Shown in pieces: positions 48,101-60,872 of a DNA stretch of 64,000 nt. Position 1 is the stretch's first letter. The number at the start of each line of letters is the position of its first letter. Location: the NCBI RefSeq assembly GCF_001522545.3, contig NC_031770.1, positions 86,095,594-86,159,593 on the forward strand. The letters run 5' to 3'. The notes under the pieces were generated by a model, which saw only the letters and a list, made by a program, of their open reading frames with translations, made no database searches and was not told where the DNA came from. Origin of the DNA: Parus major (taxonomy: Eukaryota; Chordata; Aves; Passeriformes; Paridae). A program made the translations under genes and the position numbers.

Positions 48101-51024
48101 TGTCCTCTGTGCATCCTTTACATTCCCAAGGTGCTGTAGCAGTACTACCTTGGGCTTGACACTAAGGTAGTTCACTTTGTCATCTCACATCTCTAACCAT
48201 GAACTTTGAAAATTTCTGTTGGCTATACAAACAAAAAATAATGCTGCTCTTGCACTTTGCTACAAAACACTTCATCCCATTTCCTTATGAAAGGCTTCCT
48301 AAAGTCTCTTTATTCTTTCATGTTAGTTCTTCAAAAATTTAATACACTTCAACTAAATGTGCTTTCTACTTAGTGATAAGCAATTATTATTCTTTATATT
48401 CACTAGGTTTTCTAACAATCTGTTTTGCCGTAGGATTTAGCAACAAATTCCAAACAATTAAAGATCAATTATGATGTCCTTGCAGAGGAAACTTCACATG
48501 TAGGCTTCTAATTTAAACACATGTAATCAATTTTCTGTGATCCTTTGACTTTCCCCTCTAAACATCTTCCACTTATCAGTGGACAAAGTTCTAATGGATG
48601 ATAGAAAAGTTGCCTGGAATTTAGAAAAGGTGCACTTAGCAGCAGCACCGCATCTACATAATGATGACCTTTATCTAAATTCTGGTATTTGTGCTGAAAA
48701 AATGCAGTTGTAGCTGCAGAAATCTGTCTAAAGCAATTAATTGCCTTTTAGGGAAAAAGAAAAAAGGTTATTTTAATGAGAAAATAAAATTAAAATAGTA
48801 AAACATCTTTATGAGCCAGTCTTTTGTAACAGGTGCCTCTTCATGAGTGTCATAGTTCAGAAACTGTCCGTTTCCCTATTATCTTCACCAACAGCCTGGT
48901 GTGCTATGCAGAATTCTTCCAGAATGCTGAAGCTGAGTTCCTTTTAGATAAAAATAACATGGAAGAGGGATTCCATATCCAATGGACACCAACTGCTGAC
49001 AGCTGCTAATCTCATAGGACCAAACCAGAGACCAAACTAAGTCTCTAACGTGGATAATGTAGATACCAGTTCCACCAGTAAAGTTGTCTATTTCCCCCTA
49101 AATTGATAAAATATGAGAGAAAAATAGTATATTTAAGATATTCTGTGACAGTGTTCAGTAATAATTAATGAGAAATAGTTTCTGTATGATGGGGATATCT
49201 TGACAAAATATGTCTGCATTTCAGTTTAGAACAGGAAGTAAAATATTAGGGCTCCCTCTGGCATGAATATTCTGAAAGAAAATACTAACAGAAAAAAAAG
49301 CAAATCCTCAAACTGTTCAAATACTAAGCTCATCCATTTTGATATAGGATTTCACTGGAAGTATGATCTTAATATTACAACATGAATATCAATTAAATTA
49401 AATATCTCCACAGTTTCTATAAGAGAAATGTATTGAAGTGCCATTTCCATCCTATTGTCATATAATACTAAAAAAACCCTAAAAAGTAGATATTTATTAT
49501 ATATTGTAGCAGTTACTTTTCCACAGCCAGTGACACTACTTTTGGGGTAGGTGTTATACATGTGGATGGTGAGGTATCCCTTATTTATCAGAATCCCCCA
49601 ATTACAGAACAAGAGAAAAGAAAAATTTTGATAAACACTGGAGTCAGCCCAGGAAACAACGAGACTGGTGGGTCTGACTGGCAGACAATTATGTGTCATT
49701 TACTACCTCTCTGGTCCTGATCTGATTTGAGCTATGTGAGGTGAACAATTTTTCTCTATGACAACGAGACAGTTTAGTTATAGCTCAGAGTGGGAGACAC
49801 TGCGGAAGAGTTTGTTTATAAATTTAACCAGTGAGTGATAAATGTCGGTATCATAACTATACAGATGTAGAAGTTGACCTTTCATCGTTTTGTGACAGAT
49901 TATGGGTAAGAAGTGAAACATGAAAGGAAACAAAAATAACTCATACTCTATATGATAAGGGATTGAAAGCCAGTTGAGAGATATAAAGAAGTTAAAGATT
50001 TCAAGCTTATGAAATCTAATATTTCTAATGTTATAGCATCTAAATGGAAAACTGAAACCATTATAATTAACATTTTTCACTTTGCCTTCATTTTTTCATT
50101 TATTAGAAGTTGTGTTTTTTTGACAAGAAAGGATTTAGTTTAAAAATATCTAACTGGATCTGTTATTTTAAGAAGAATAATTTTGCTATGGTTTTACAAT
50201 TTTCATGTAATGTTGGACTTTGTCTTTTCCCCTTCGAGTTTGCCAGCAAAACAAACAAACTCAATATTTTCCCTTAACTTTAATACTGTATCACTAAATA
50301 CTTGAATATATGTTAATTAGTCCTAAAATCTGGATATCTAGTGGTCCCTGAAATTTTTGCTGAGATAATTCCCAAAGGTCTGTAAATTCTAACAGTGTAA
50401 CAGTTCCAATTTTCTAGTTTAGTTTTCAGTTTAAGACATTGATATTGAAATGGATTCTCTTATCCTCCATAGCTCACTCTGAAGAATATTAAAATTCTAG
50501 TTCTAGTAAAGCTACTTTGCTTTAAATCACAGATTTATATTAATAAATCTAGATTTAGTTGAAGTCCCCAAACATTACTTTCAATTTAATGAATACCCTG
50601 CTGGTATCTCTATTTTTTTGCCTATCAATCACAGTGTTAATAAGCAGTTGAGGCAAATTATTTCACATGATTCTTCTGTTTGCTTCAGACAGACACAAAT
50701 TTTGAGGGCCCTATTTTATGAGGGATAAATTTTCCTTTGGATCCATTTGTCTGTTCATTTTTAAAGTACGAAAAAGTTTCAAACCTCTTTTCAAGTTTAG
50801 ACTATAGACAAGATCTTGATTTTTATGAGTGACCATCTGAATATCAAATTTGTAGGTAATCCTTACATTTTCTTGTAGAAAAGTGAAACTGTGGAAGTTC
50901 TCTTGTCTTGTGGGTTTTTTTGTTGACTTTTTAAGTTGATCACTAGCTTACTTCTTAGTTTCAGATAAGTGCCATACACAACAGGGAACTACACAGTAGC
51001 ACTAGAAAGAGATCTTTCAGTCTC
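45189..51024. other. AT-rich non-coding stretch, no gene seen
   Basis: About 5.8 kb. It holds a pyrimidine-rich tract at about 45805-45920, where overlapping ORFs are artefacts of T-richness. A C12 run lies at 47254-47265, and an AT alternation at about 47933-47950. The 115-codon (49352-49699) and 100-codon (49778-50080) minus-strand ORFs show no recognised domain or coding signature. Confidence 0.5.
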
Positions 51025-51180
51025 AAAACCAAAAAGAAACAATCACCAAAAAAACCCACCAAAAAACAAAACAAAACAAAACATGACCACCAACAACACA
51101 AAAAATCCCGAAAAACAACAACAAAAAAACCACAACAACCAACCAACCAACCAAAAAAAACAAAAGTCAAAAAAAACCCT
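51025..51180 (+). repeat. A/C-only low-complexity tract, G and T nearly absent
   Basis: About 155 bp made almost entirely of A and C on this strand, with only about four G. It includes AACAAAACAAAACAAAAC and AACCAACCAACCAACC runs. The 76- and 80-codon ORFs on opposite strands exist only because stop codons are rare in such sequence; neither is a gene. Confidence 0.95.
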
Positions 51181-54100
51181 TGTAATATCACCAACATAGT
51201 CAAAATTTCCCATTTTTATTATTTAAAAAAAAAATTCCCAGGGAATCCTTATATGAATCTAAGAATGCCATGTCCTACTTTATTGTTACGTACATTATTA
51301 AAAAAACTGTGTTTTATTTCCTGATGGTTGTAAGACACATAATATTCCTTCCCTGATGTCCTTAATAACAAAAGTTCATCCACAAGGAGCAGGAGCTGTG
51401 AGGGTGCATCCTGCAATCTTTCTATTATTCTAGGGTAATAATTTGCAATGAGACATTACCAGTGCTCTAGCATTATGAATTTAAGTCTTGGTTTGAGTTC
51501 ATGCCCTAACTTTACTATTTTGAAATGCATGCAACAAAATATATAAAGCACTGTTTCAGGGTGATTCTGAGAAAGTGTTGTAAAATCTTCTTTGCATGTA
51601 AAAATGTTAGTACTTTCTTTGTCACAATTGAACAGTATTGTACTTCATGGGAACTCTAAGAAGGAAGCAATATTTTTCTCTCCTGCTTTTTGTGTGACTC
51701 TCTGATCAATTACCCTAACAATCTATTCCCCTTTTTCTAAAAACTCAAGATAAATATTTATATACAATATTTTGATAAATGAAAATAAATGAAAAATGTA
51801 ATTTTCTTAAATACATGTAAAGCTTCTTCCACTGAACTTCATTTTTAGCAGTATCTTTACTTGTGAAATCAAGAACAGGGGTTTTTTAAATTAAATTGCA
51901 CCTCATTTTATCTTCTTTGGTTAATTCCTTTGTCTTTGAGATATCATTTCTCTAATTCTTGAATATAATTATAGTACTTTCTAACCAGTCAATGATTATA
52001 AATCTGTACGTCCATATTTTTATTTTTTTCTTTCATGAAAATACATTTTCATATCTGTACTATGCTGCCTAGGTGTTCTGTTTCTATGTTAAAATAGTTA
52101 ACTACTCCAGCAGAGGCACTGGAACAAATATCTTTGTAACAGCTAACAAGAAAATAAGATAAATATTATTTGGAGAAACTGTGAGAAAGGACTTATTTCA
52201 TAAATTATTTTTTCACTTATTTTCTTAATTTTCTGTCTTATTTTCTGTGTAGTTTGACAAAACTTCATATCCATTTGCTCATCTGAATATATATAAGAAT
52301 TGCCCTGACTTAAAGTATAGATTATTGAAGCCTAGCTATTGCTCAAGTTTTTGATGTACAATTTTATTGCTTTTTGTAATTGAAAAGTTTTAGCTGTCAT
52401 GAATGTTGTCTGTTTCCTTTAATTTGAGTAACTGGGTATTTTAGTTTCCATAGGCAATTAATAGATGAATAGATGTGGATTTAGTTCTATATTTTTTTCC
52501 TTTGTTACACTGAAATTATAAAGATGTAAATGAAATAAAATGTAGTTGAAAGATTTTCTATGGGAAATAGCCCATGAGAGCATATATTTCCATGGTGGGT
52601 GATAACTTTGTTGGTATATTTTATGTTGTAAAACATGTTCATTGGTAACCATCATTTCATTTCTAAGTTTATTTTATGCTATACATTCCTAATTTTTTTA
52701 GAAAAAGTCCCTCTACTTTAAAGAAATATTTGGAATCATCCAAAGTGAATTCAATGCCAAGGCTTCAAAGAAAATTTGGAATCTCAGACATTTCTACAAA
52801 TCAGGCATTCCGATGTCCGGACAATGAAACAACTTCATTGAAAATATGCATTTTACAATGTGAACTGTTGGACCATATCTCATACTCAACTTGCTAAACA
52901 ATGTTGATTGATCTCTTTAAGTCACAAAAATTATTTAATTGTAGAATATTTCCTCAGTAGGTATCAACACGACCTTTAGGTCTAACATACTGATTGGATT
53001 ATTCAATTGAAAGAAGAGACAAAAAATATAATAACTTTTTGTCTCAAATGTCCACCTGCTTCAATTTATCACATATTTAAACTTTTTTTGACCTCCAGTC
53101 TGTTTTACATTATGTAATTGTCATATAGTTTTTTGTAATGATACTATGGTTTAAGTGGCTAGAACTGGCCACCTGAAAATAATGATATTATTTAGAAAAA
53201 GTACTTGCACACATTTTATTATATATATTATATATTCCACATGATGCCTATGCATTTTATTTTCCTTCCATCCTTACCAATGTAAAATCAAGCCCTATAG
53301 CATTATCAGTATAATGGCCTATATTTTTCAAATAGGTTTCATGTATTTTCAAAAACCTGATATACTACTGACATTGCAAAGTATTTATCAATTCTTTTAC
53401 ACTTTGTTTATTTGGTCAGTTTGGTTCTTTTTTCCTTTCCAGGTCTCCCTCAACTCTAATGTCTCTCCTCCAAAATATCTGCAACCTGCTACTACACTTC
53501 TAGACTGTGAACATCAAAAGCTCTTATTTATTTGTTTCATCAAACTTTTCAATGTGGTAAATAAAATCTGTTCCACAACCTCAGTTTTGCATACACTGTA
53601 TTTCAGAAACTTCTGGCTAATAATGTTGCACTTCTGCAATACTATCAGTATTCCAGATTCTCTAAGCTGGAGTTCTCTGGTTGTTATTCATTAAACCTAC
53701 CCCCCAAATCGTCCTTTTCCATTTTGGTTTGCTTCTTAAGTAACTTGCATAGTTCTCTTCCCCAGTTCTACTCACCAGCTATAGGTAAGGTCAAGTAGGT
53801 GATGTTTCATCAACATTACTTTATCTCATGGTGACTTCTATGTAAAAAACTCAGTCTGAAGTTCAGTCGATTTTCAGCCCTATGTTAGTAGGTTTACTTG
53901 CTGCAATTTTCAAACTAATTCTTAGACATACTGCACCTGTTTATTTCTGTCTAGACTTTTGCCCTCTCAACCCTCTTCATGAAAAGTGAAATATGTCCCT
54001 TTTCTGTTCAAGTCCATGTACACAAGTATCCTATTTTTGCTGTAAGGGAAAGAGATATAAAAGACATGAGTGATTTTTCTTAGGTCACATAGGATAAATA

Positions 54101-55965
54101 TTATCCCCAAGAACTTTGTCAGATGTTAGGACCTCTTGTTCATTTATTTTCTTTCTTTTCAAGTGGCTCTACTTAATCTGAACTTTACATACATGAATGG
54201 CAGAGTAGCTGCTGCTGGCAAAGATCAGTCTGTTTCATTTTAAGCATCAATTTTTAATTTTTTTTTTCCTTAATAGAGACAAATACTAGGATTACATAGG
54301 AAATTCAAAAAGAAGGCAGTAATTGCATGTGTCTACTGAATTTGTCCACAATCACAGTTAAAAATATAGGGACAGTATGAGAGATAATTTTATTACCTTG
54401 GGGAATATTAGAAATTTTTTATTACATGGTTTTAAAAGTAGTTTCATTTAATTATTTTTTAAATTGAAAAATCATTCATCTATGAGAATAATATGTACTT
54501 TAATACTGGATTTAAAATGCTGGAAAGTTTATGTTTCCTGATTTTAGGAAAAAAAGGATTGCAAAAAATCCCCAAACCACAGACTACATGAAAATAGATA
54601 AAGGGGTTTTGAAAAGAGTTGACTTGAATCAATATCCTGGAACATACAAAAATGAAGTAAAACACAAGAAATAACGCAGTTGGGCAAGAATAGTAAGACT
54701 TTCTGAAGGAGCAGGTCATGAGTGGGGAAAAGATGTAACTGGGAATTGCTTCAGCTATGTGGCAAAGTTGGTTCTTTCCATTCCCAAATGCAGAGTTTAA
54801 CTGCATCCTAAATTACCAAAGTCATTAGGTTACACAGAGGGAGTGAAGCTCTCTAGTACTTGCCAAGGAAAATCAATAAACTGTGTCAGGTAGGAAGCTG
54901 CACTTAGTTGCACTAAGCAACTGCCATTTTCTGATCATTTGCTTTAGTAAATATTTTTTAAATGGCATATTGAAATTACCCTAAAGTTTCCACATTGAGA
55001 AATTATTCTGTTCTTTTGGAGCTGCTTAAAATATCAGCCATTGATGTTTGTGGCACATTAGCCACTCAGAAAAGTTCATATCTAAATAATTGAGCATAAA
55101 ACAAATGAACTAATTTGATTTTCTGGTATCAACTCTGGTTGTTGATGTCAGAGCAGTGGAGTGAACCACAGCCATCTTATCACTTACATCCAAAATTACT
55201 GCATGAAGTTAACATGGTTCAGTTCAGTTAACCATGCCAAGTGGAAAGCGCTTAGGAGGAAACTGATAGCCCAGCTGAATATTCTAACTGCTGTTACTGA
55301 GTTAGTGATGCAAGTTCCAGATTCAGCTTATTCAAAGCAAGGTCAAGGGCTGTACTGTGTGTGCTGTATACTTACTTTACAACCCCAAAACTATATTCTT
55401 ATGTTCTGATGACATATAGTTTAGTTAAAGGCTATAAACAATTTGCTATAGAAAAGGGCCAAGCTGCATTGAGCAATAATAGTAAAAATTAGGTTGATTT
55501 AGATGCTTATGTCCAACAATCAAGAAAAACCTTACAAAAATGGTAAGCAGCATCAGAATGCATAAGTATTTACAGGAAAACTCATTTAAAACACTGGAAA
55601 TTTTGCTACTGTTCATGGTCTAAAGTCTCACTGTCTGAGCTGGCTTTAGTATCAGATGCTGAGTTAATCAGCCTCGTGGAGCAGCCAGATACATGAACTT
55701 GAGGTAATACAGTTGTATTGCTTCCTGGCCATATTTGCTTTGGACCTATCCAACTCTCATCTGGCTGTGAATATCTGATATGTCAGAACAGTCAGCAAAT
55801 AGTCAGGTTGAGACAAGAGGAATGTCACCAAGCATCTGTCTCTCTCATTCTAGCTCAGTTATGTGCTAGTGTATTGCACCGCTTTTCAGTTCTATTTTTC
55901 CTCTCTCTGTTCTGTTTTAGATTTAGTGAATGTGTGCTCCATAGCCATCCAAAGAATACAGTAAC
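51181..55965. other. AT-rich non-coding stretch, no gene seen
   Basis: About 4.8 kb with no recognisable repeat family. The 126-codon ORF at 53314-53694 and the 108-codon minus-strand ORF at 54480-54806 have no domain I recognise and are rich in F, L, I and S, as expected for translated AT-rich DNA. Confidence 0.5.
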
Positions 55966-56330
55966 AATTGGCATTTCCTTCAGGAGTCACCAAGCAGAGA
56001 CAAGTTTATTTGGAGGATAGGATGCAGGAGTATAAAAGCAATCTCTGCAGCCACAGGAGCCCTGATAGGAACAGGCTCACAGCTCCCACTGAGGTCATCA
56101 GACAGGAGAGATCACCTTGGGAAATGGATCTCGATGTCACAGGGCAACAGCCTGCTATAGGACTCCTGTCTTTCCTGATGCAGACAGGAAGTCAGTGGTC
56201 ATATGTGCACAGCACAGACTGCCTACACAATCCCTGAGGAATCAGAGATTCTCCAGTGTAATGCTGTACGTGTGATGCCAGCAGTCTGTCAGGAAGATGG
56301 GGACCTGTCAGTTTCTCCATAAATCCTTCC
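55966..56330 (-). mobile_element. Possible LTR-like fragment, minus strand
   Basis: A GC-richer patch. On the minus strand it shows AGAGATTGCTTTTATACTCC (TATA-like, about 56030) followed about 20 bp later by CCAAATAAACTTGTCTCTGC (AATAAA at about 56010). This close TATA-to-polyadenylation spacing is seen in some LTRs. I do not recognise the family and saw no terminal motifs, so it may be unique sequence. The 89-codon plus-strand ORF here has no recognised domain. Confidence 0.3.
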
Positions 56331-57169
56331 TTGCTGTGAAGCCTTTTGACACACTTTTGTCCTCTGCAGTAGGTCTGTGCTGACAGCTCCCTTTTGAAGT
56401 GATATTACCCATTTTTAAGGAATATTATTTACAAATTTCAAGATTTTTCATACACACCCTTATTTCAGTTGCTTAAAGTCTGAGCTGCTGACCTTTTAAT
56501 ATTTTCTTCATCTTTGTTAACTTCACTGCTATACCAATACCAGTACCAGAACCAGCAAACACACAACTGTAATCAGGGAAGGGTAAGACTGTTTTACACT
56601 TGGAAATCTGTTCCTGCTGTTGCTGTGGCTGCTGTTCCAGTTTTGTTAGAAACTAAAGCTTTAGAAAGGCGCATTATAAGCAAGAGAAGCCAGCATGAAT
56701 CCAAACTTAATAACATTTCTAAACCCATACCCTCTGTGATCCACCTTTCTCAACTCGCTGGTGAAAACATTCTAATTAACTCCACTGTGCCTTAGATAGC
56801 TGAATAGAAGACAAGACTGAGAAAATTATGATGTACACTTTCTCCTTTCACCTTTTGTCTTTTGATAGTGAAATATTTTGCTGTTCCTTTGGTACAAATA
56901 TTTTGCTTTTCCAAATACTGCAATAAACCTTCAAGAACAGCACCATACCAAACGGACAAAAAAGATTCCCTCATCTCAATCCTTCATGACAAGTCTGAGG
57001 GAAAGGAAGGGGACATTTTGTTTTTCCTCTGGCATATATCTAATGACACTTGTTATATATCAAAATTTCTAAAGTTATTTGTAATCTCTTGGATCCTGTT
57101 ATGCTGTATCACACTCATGGGTCTAATTAAACACCAAATTTAGATTCTTGCTCTCTAGATCTTCCTGAG
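56331..57169. other. Non-coding stretch, no gene seen
   Basis: Three partly overlapping plus-strand ORFs (56514-56795, 56862-57143, 56878-57072) lack any protein signature. No named repeat family recognised. Confidence 0.45.
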
Positions 57170-57470
57170 GGGGGAAAGTGGAGAGGGAGGTGCTGAACTC
57201 TTCCCCCTGTATCCAGTGACAGAATGTGTAGGAATGCTTTAAAGTAGCATCCAGGGAGATTCAGAATGGATATCAGGAAGTTGTGGGTTTTTTTACCAAG
57301 AGGTTGGACAAGCAGTTTTCAAACACTGTAGGCTTCCTAGAGGGGTGGTTGATGATCCAAGCTTGTTAATGTTCTAGAGGCATCACTACAACATCCATAA
57401 TCATATGCTTTAACATTCAGTCGCACTTCATGTGATCAGGCAGTTGAGCTAGGCGATTATTGTAACTGCC
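57170..57470 (+). mobile_element. CR1 LINE 3' UTR with internal deletions, plus strand
   Basis: Blocks in order: GGAGGTGCTGAACTCTTCCC, TATCCAGTGACAGAATGTGT, GGATATCAGGAAGTTGTG, GGTTGATGATCCAAGCTTGT, TAGAGGCAT, CATATGCTTTAACATTCAGT, GATCAGGCAGTTGAGCTAGG. It has lost a stretch around 57345, where the usual GGCTGCCCAGGGAAGTGG block is gone. The end runs directly into the pentanucleotide array at 57471, which has replaced the normal short tail. Confidence 0.85.
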
Positions 57471-57680
57471 CTATTCTATTCTATTCTATTCTATTCTATT
57501 CTATTCTATTCTATTCTATTCTATTCTATTCTATTCTATTCTATTCTATTCTATTCTATTCNCTATTCTATTCTATTCTATTCTATTCTATTCTATTCTA
57601 TTCTATTCTATTCTATTCTATTCTATTCTATTCTATTCTATTCTATTCCATTCCATTCCATTCCATTCCATTCCATTCCA
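57471..57680 (+). repeat. Expanded (CTATT)n pentanucleotide array ending in (CCATT)n, with one N
   Basis: About 210 bp. A pure CTATT run is broken only at 57561-57563, where a single unresolved N (57562) sits at a phase shift. The last ~35 bp change to CCATT units (about 57646-57680). It begins exactly where the CR1 3' tail would be, so it is an expanded LINE tail. The N suggests its true length is uncertain. Confidence 0.97.
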
Positions 57681-60600
57681 AACTTGCAAAGATGTAAGTT
57701 ATAGTATTTATCAGCATTTTCTGAATGTTTCTGTAAAATGTTTGTTTTCTCTAACTGTCATTACAGTCCTAAGCGAATTAAAACAACTGCAACTTAAGAC
57801 CACCATATTTTATCCTATACTCACCTTGTACCACCAGTGTAAAAGCATTGTAAACTGCAATATTAAGAAAATTATTCAATATTTTGTTTAAATTTTCATG
57901 AATTGAACTTGTTACTTTTTAAGGAAGCAATTAATCCAAAGACAATGAATATGAGAATGAAGTTTCACAAAATTTCTGAACACAATAACTCTTTTTATTT
58001 CTGTCTTATTGTACTCACAAAATAATACCTGTCAGGGTGACACTAGAATTGTTTTGACATTGAAGTGTATTGCTTAAATTAAAAAAGTGCACTCTTCAAA
58101 TCATTAGTGAGTTGGGAGGCAAAGAAATTCTGAATTAGTTATTGGTTTCTTGTCATTTTTGAACAGAGGAGAGTAATTTAATTGCCAGCTACAGAATTAT
58201 TGGCTAGGTATTTCACACTTGCAAATTTAGTCAATTCAAGGAACTCTGCCCATACTCTCAACCTAAACAGATCTCCAGTTCATTTAAAAAAATTATAGGC
58301 AACAAAGGTATTAGTTTTTAGTACAGCTGAGTAAGAGATATGTCCTCTTTCTGTGAATAGATTTTAAACACCCTTCTGTTGTCCACTGTGAGGAAGACAA
58401 GATTTCAGAAGTCTTGTGTTAAAAATTCTTCCAAGAAAACATTCTTAGAGTAGCTCTTCATATAAGTCACTTGTAGATTTATAGAAGAGGAAGGGTTAAA
58501 TTCTGTATTATGTTGATTCTTTGACTATTTAAATTGAACAGGTATCATAGAAGAACTTTGGAAAATTATCCTAGATGAGGGAAATATTAGAAAACTTACA
58601 CGGCATCTGTTAAACTGTAACCCATATTCTACTAGTCCATATTCTACAAATTTCTTTTTCTTAATACCAAATAATAGTCTAGATAACGGCAGCCACAAAA
58701 TCAGTCTGGTTTTGATTTGATTTCTTTCCTGGTCTGAGGAAACTCCTAAAAATTATTTTCTATTCATCATAATTTTCCAATTAAAAAGGCCACAACAGTT
58801 TTTAATTTGCCCTAGTTTCCACAGACCATGCATATATGAACTCATTTCTAAAATATAGAAGTTAAAGGTTTGCAAACCTGATGTTGACATTTTGTGCAAA
58901 TTCTTTGACTGCAGCAATTAACACAGACAGAAAAGTCATCATGTATTTTAAAAGTGGGGTTTTTTTGTTCTTTATGAGGAAACCCTATTCGAATAATTTT
59001 CAACAATGTAAAACACACCTTTACATCTTCTGATTTTTAATAACCCTCAGCGTTCAAAATCAGAGATAACTAATCAAGTTTTCTAAATAATTCAAATGCT
59101 TTATATTATTCTTAAACTACAGATACCCTTTGGCAATCAATATAGTTGCAATCCTGTAATTGGAAAACACACTGTCCGTTTGTGTCTTTGCTCTGTGAGC
59201 TAGATAGCCTGGGGCAGACTCTGGACATATCTTGATTAGCATAAAAAAATTATGGACATAAGAACCACTTAACAGTTTCTTCTTAAGTCTTGCCCCCAGA
59301 AAGTTGATTTTCTGCTCTTTCTAATCCCCTCTTCTTTAGACACAGTAGTACAGAATTTAAAAAGATTTATCTCAAAGTTTCTTAATAAACCAAAGGATGG
59401 AAACTCCTTAAGATATTTTAAGAATAGGATGGACTCATTATTACAAGATGAAAGGCTTGGGTGCTTGTCTTTAACTTTTAGAGAATTATTAAAAGCATTA
59501 TTTTCTCACAAAGATATAGGAATACACTCATGGTCCTCAAAAATTCCTAGAGAGATGAAGTCAAAAAAAGCTTTCCTAAAATGAAGAGGTAGAGAATGAG
59601 TTCTGAAATCTCTCAGGTTTTTTCTTGTCCTTAGACCCGTGGTTGTAACTGAATTGGAATTGTTGCATATTTCAAACTGAGTATGATCTCTCAGATAGAA
59701 GAACAGTATAATTTAACACCACAGCCTTTTAATTCTCCTCTCTCCTACTGAGAGATGATTTTGCAGTCCAAATGAGGATATTTCAATTCTGTATGGTCTT
59801 TGGCTTTAGAGACATTATCATGCATATATTTCTCTCTCCATATTTAGTGAATTTAGCTCTAAATTCCTTGAAATGTAAACAAAGAGATAAAATATTATGG
59901 TGCTTAGAAATGTACTGCCTAGAAATGAAAGATCCATCTCTCAAAATAAGCACATAATGTTGGCTTAGATACCCAGGTGTTCCTGCGGCCATAATATCAG
60001 ATTTTCTCCCATATGGGGAAATGACAGCAGCATTGTCCTGGGTTGGAGAGACATCTGAGTCAGAAAAGGGACAGCTGAAATTGCCTCTGAGGACTATCTC
60101 AGTAGGTGCTATTGTGAAATGAGTATTTTAGATTCTAATCCACAAATTAGAGCCCTAAAGAGTTAGAAGAATTTAATAAATTCACAAAGAGACAAAAATA
60201 AAATAATGAAAACACACTTATTAAGCTCAGATACTTCAAAAAATTTAATATCTAAGTTTTCCATAAACAATTAATTGCCTTTAGGGTCTCGTTTTCTTTT
60301 AGTGTGTGATTACTATTTGACACCCCAGTTCAGTAATTACTAAAACAGAGTTTAGTTATGCAGAGTTTGGACACATCAGTGTTTCAATCCTCATTTGTAA
60401 CAATCTGATTTAAACAATGGAGTAGAGAGCATAAACTCTTTGCTTATTCCATAATTTAGTAGTTTGGGAACATGTCTGGGATTTCAGAAAATTATTAGGG
60501 TTGTGAATCAAACTCTTAGACTGAAGTGGCTTACAGTTTGCTTCAACAACTGCATTGGCAAGTAGTCTCCAGTATGGGAAGAAAAATGCCCTTGAGAGAT

Positions 60601-60806
60601 AGGTACTAGGAAGTTATTTCACATTGACAGCAGGGATTATAGTCAGAAAGATTTTTCCTGAAATCTCAGTTGTCCATTTACCCAAGGCAGCTTAGCAGTG
60701 TTGGTGGTATGTGGGAGGTGAACAGCAGTATTACAAAGAACGGGTGAACTTTCTTTTCTAAATGCCTGAGCATTTAGCTAAGAACAAAATCAAGAAAAAT
60801 AATGTG
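57681..60806. other. AT-rich non-coding stretch, no gene seen
   Basis: About 3.1 kb with no named repeat. Opposing ORFs at 59772-59992 overlap and are chance. Confidence 0.5.
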
Positions 60807-60872
60807 AAAAAAAAAATCCAAAACAAAAAAAACACCCCACCCAACTGAAACAAAACAACAAAATCAAACCCA
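60807..60872 (+). repeat. A/C-rich low-complexity tract
   Basis: About 65 bp of nearly only A and C (AAAACAAAAAAAACACCCC, then CAAAACAACAAAATC), similar in style to 51025-51180 and 44129-44178. Confidence 0.88.

Noticed and set aside
50961..51203. Overlapping ORFs on both strands rich in N/Q/K or F/V/L
   Set aside because: They exist only because the A/C-only tract contains few stop codons.
53314..53694. 126-codon ORF as a small gene
   Set aside because: Its composition (F, L, I and S rich) is what random AT-rich DNA gives, and no domain, signal or splice context supports it.
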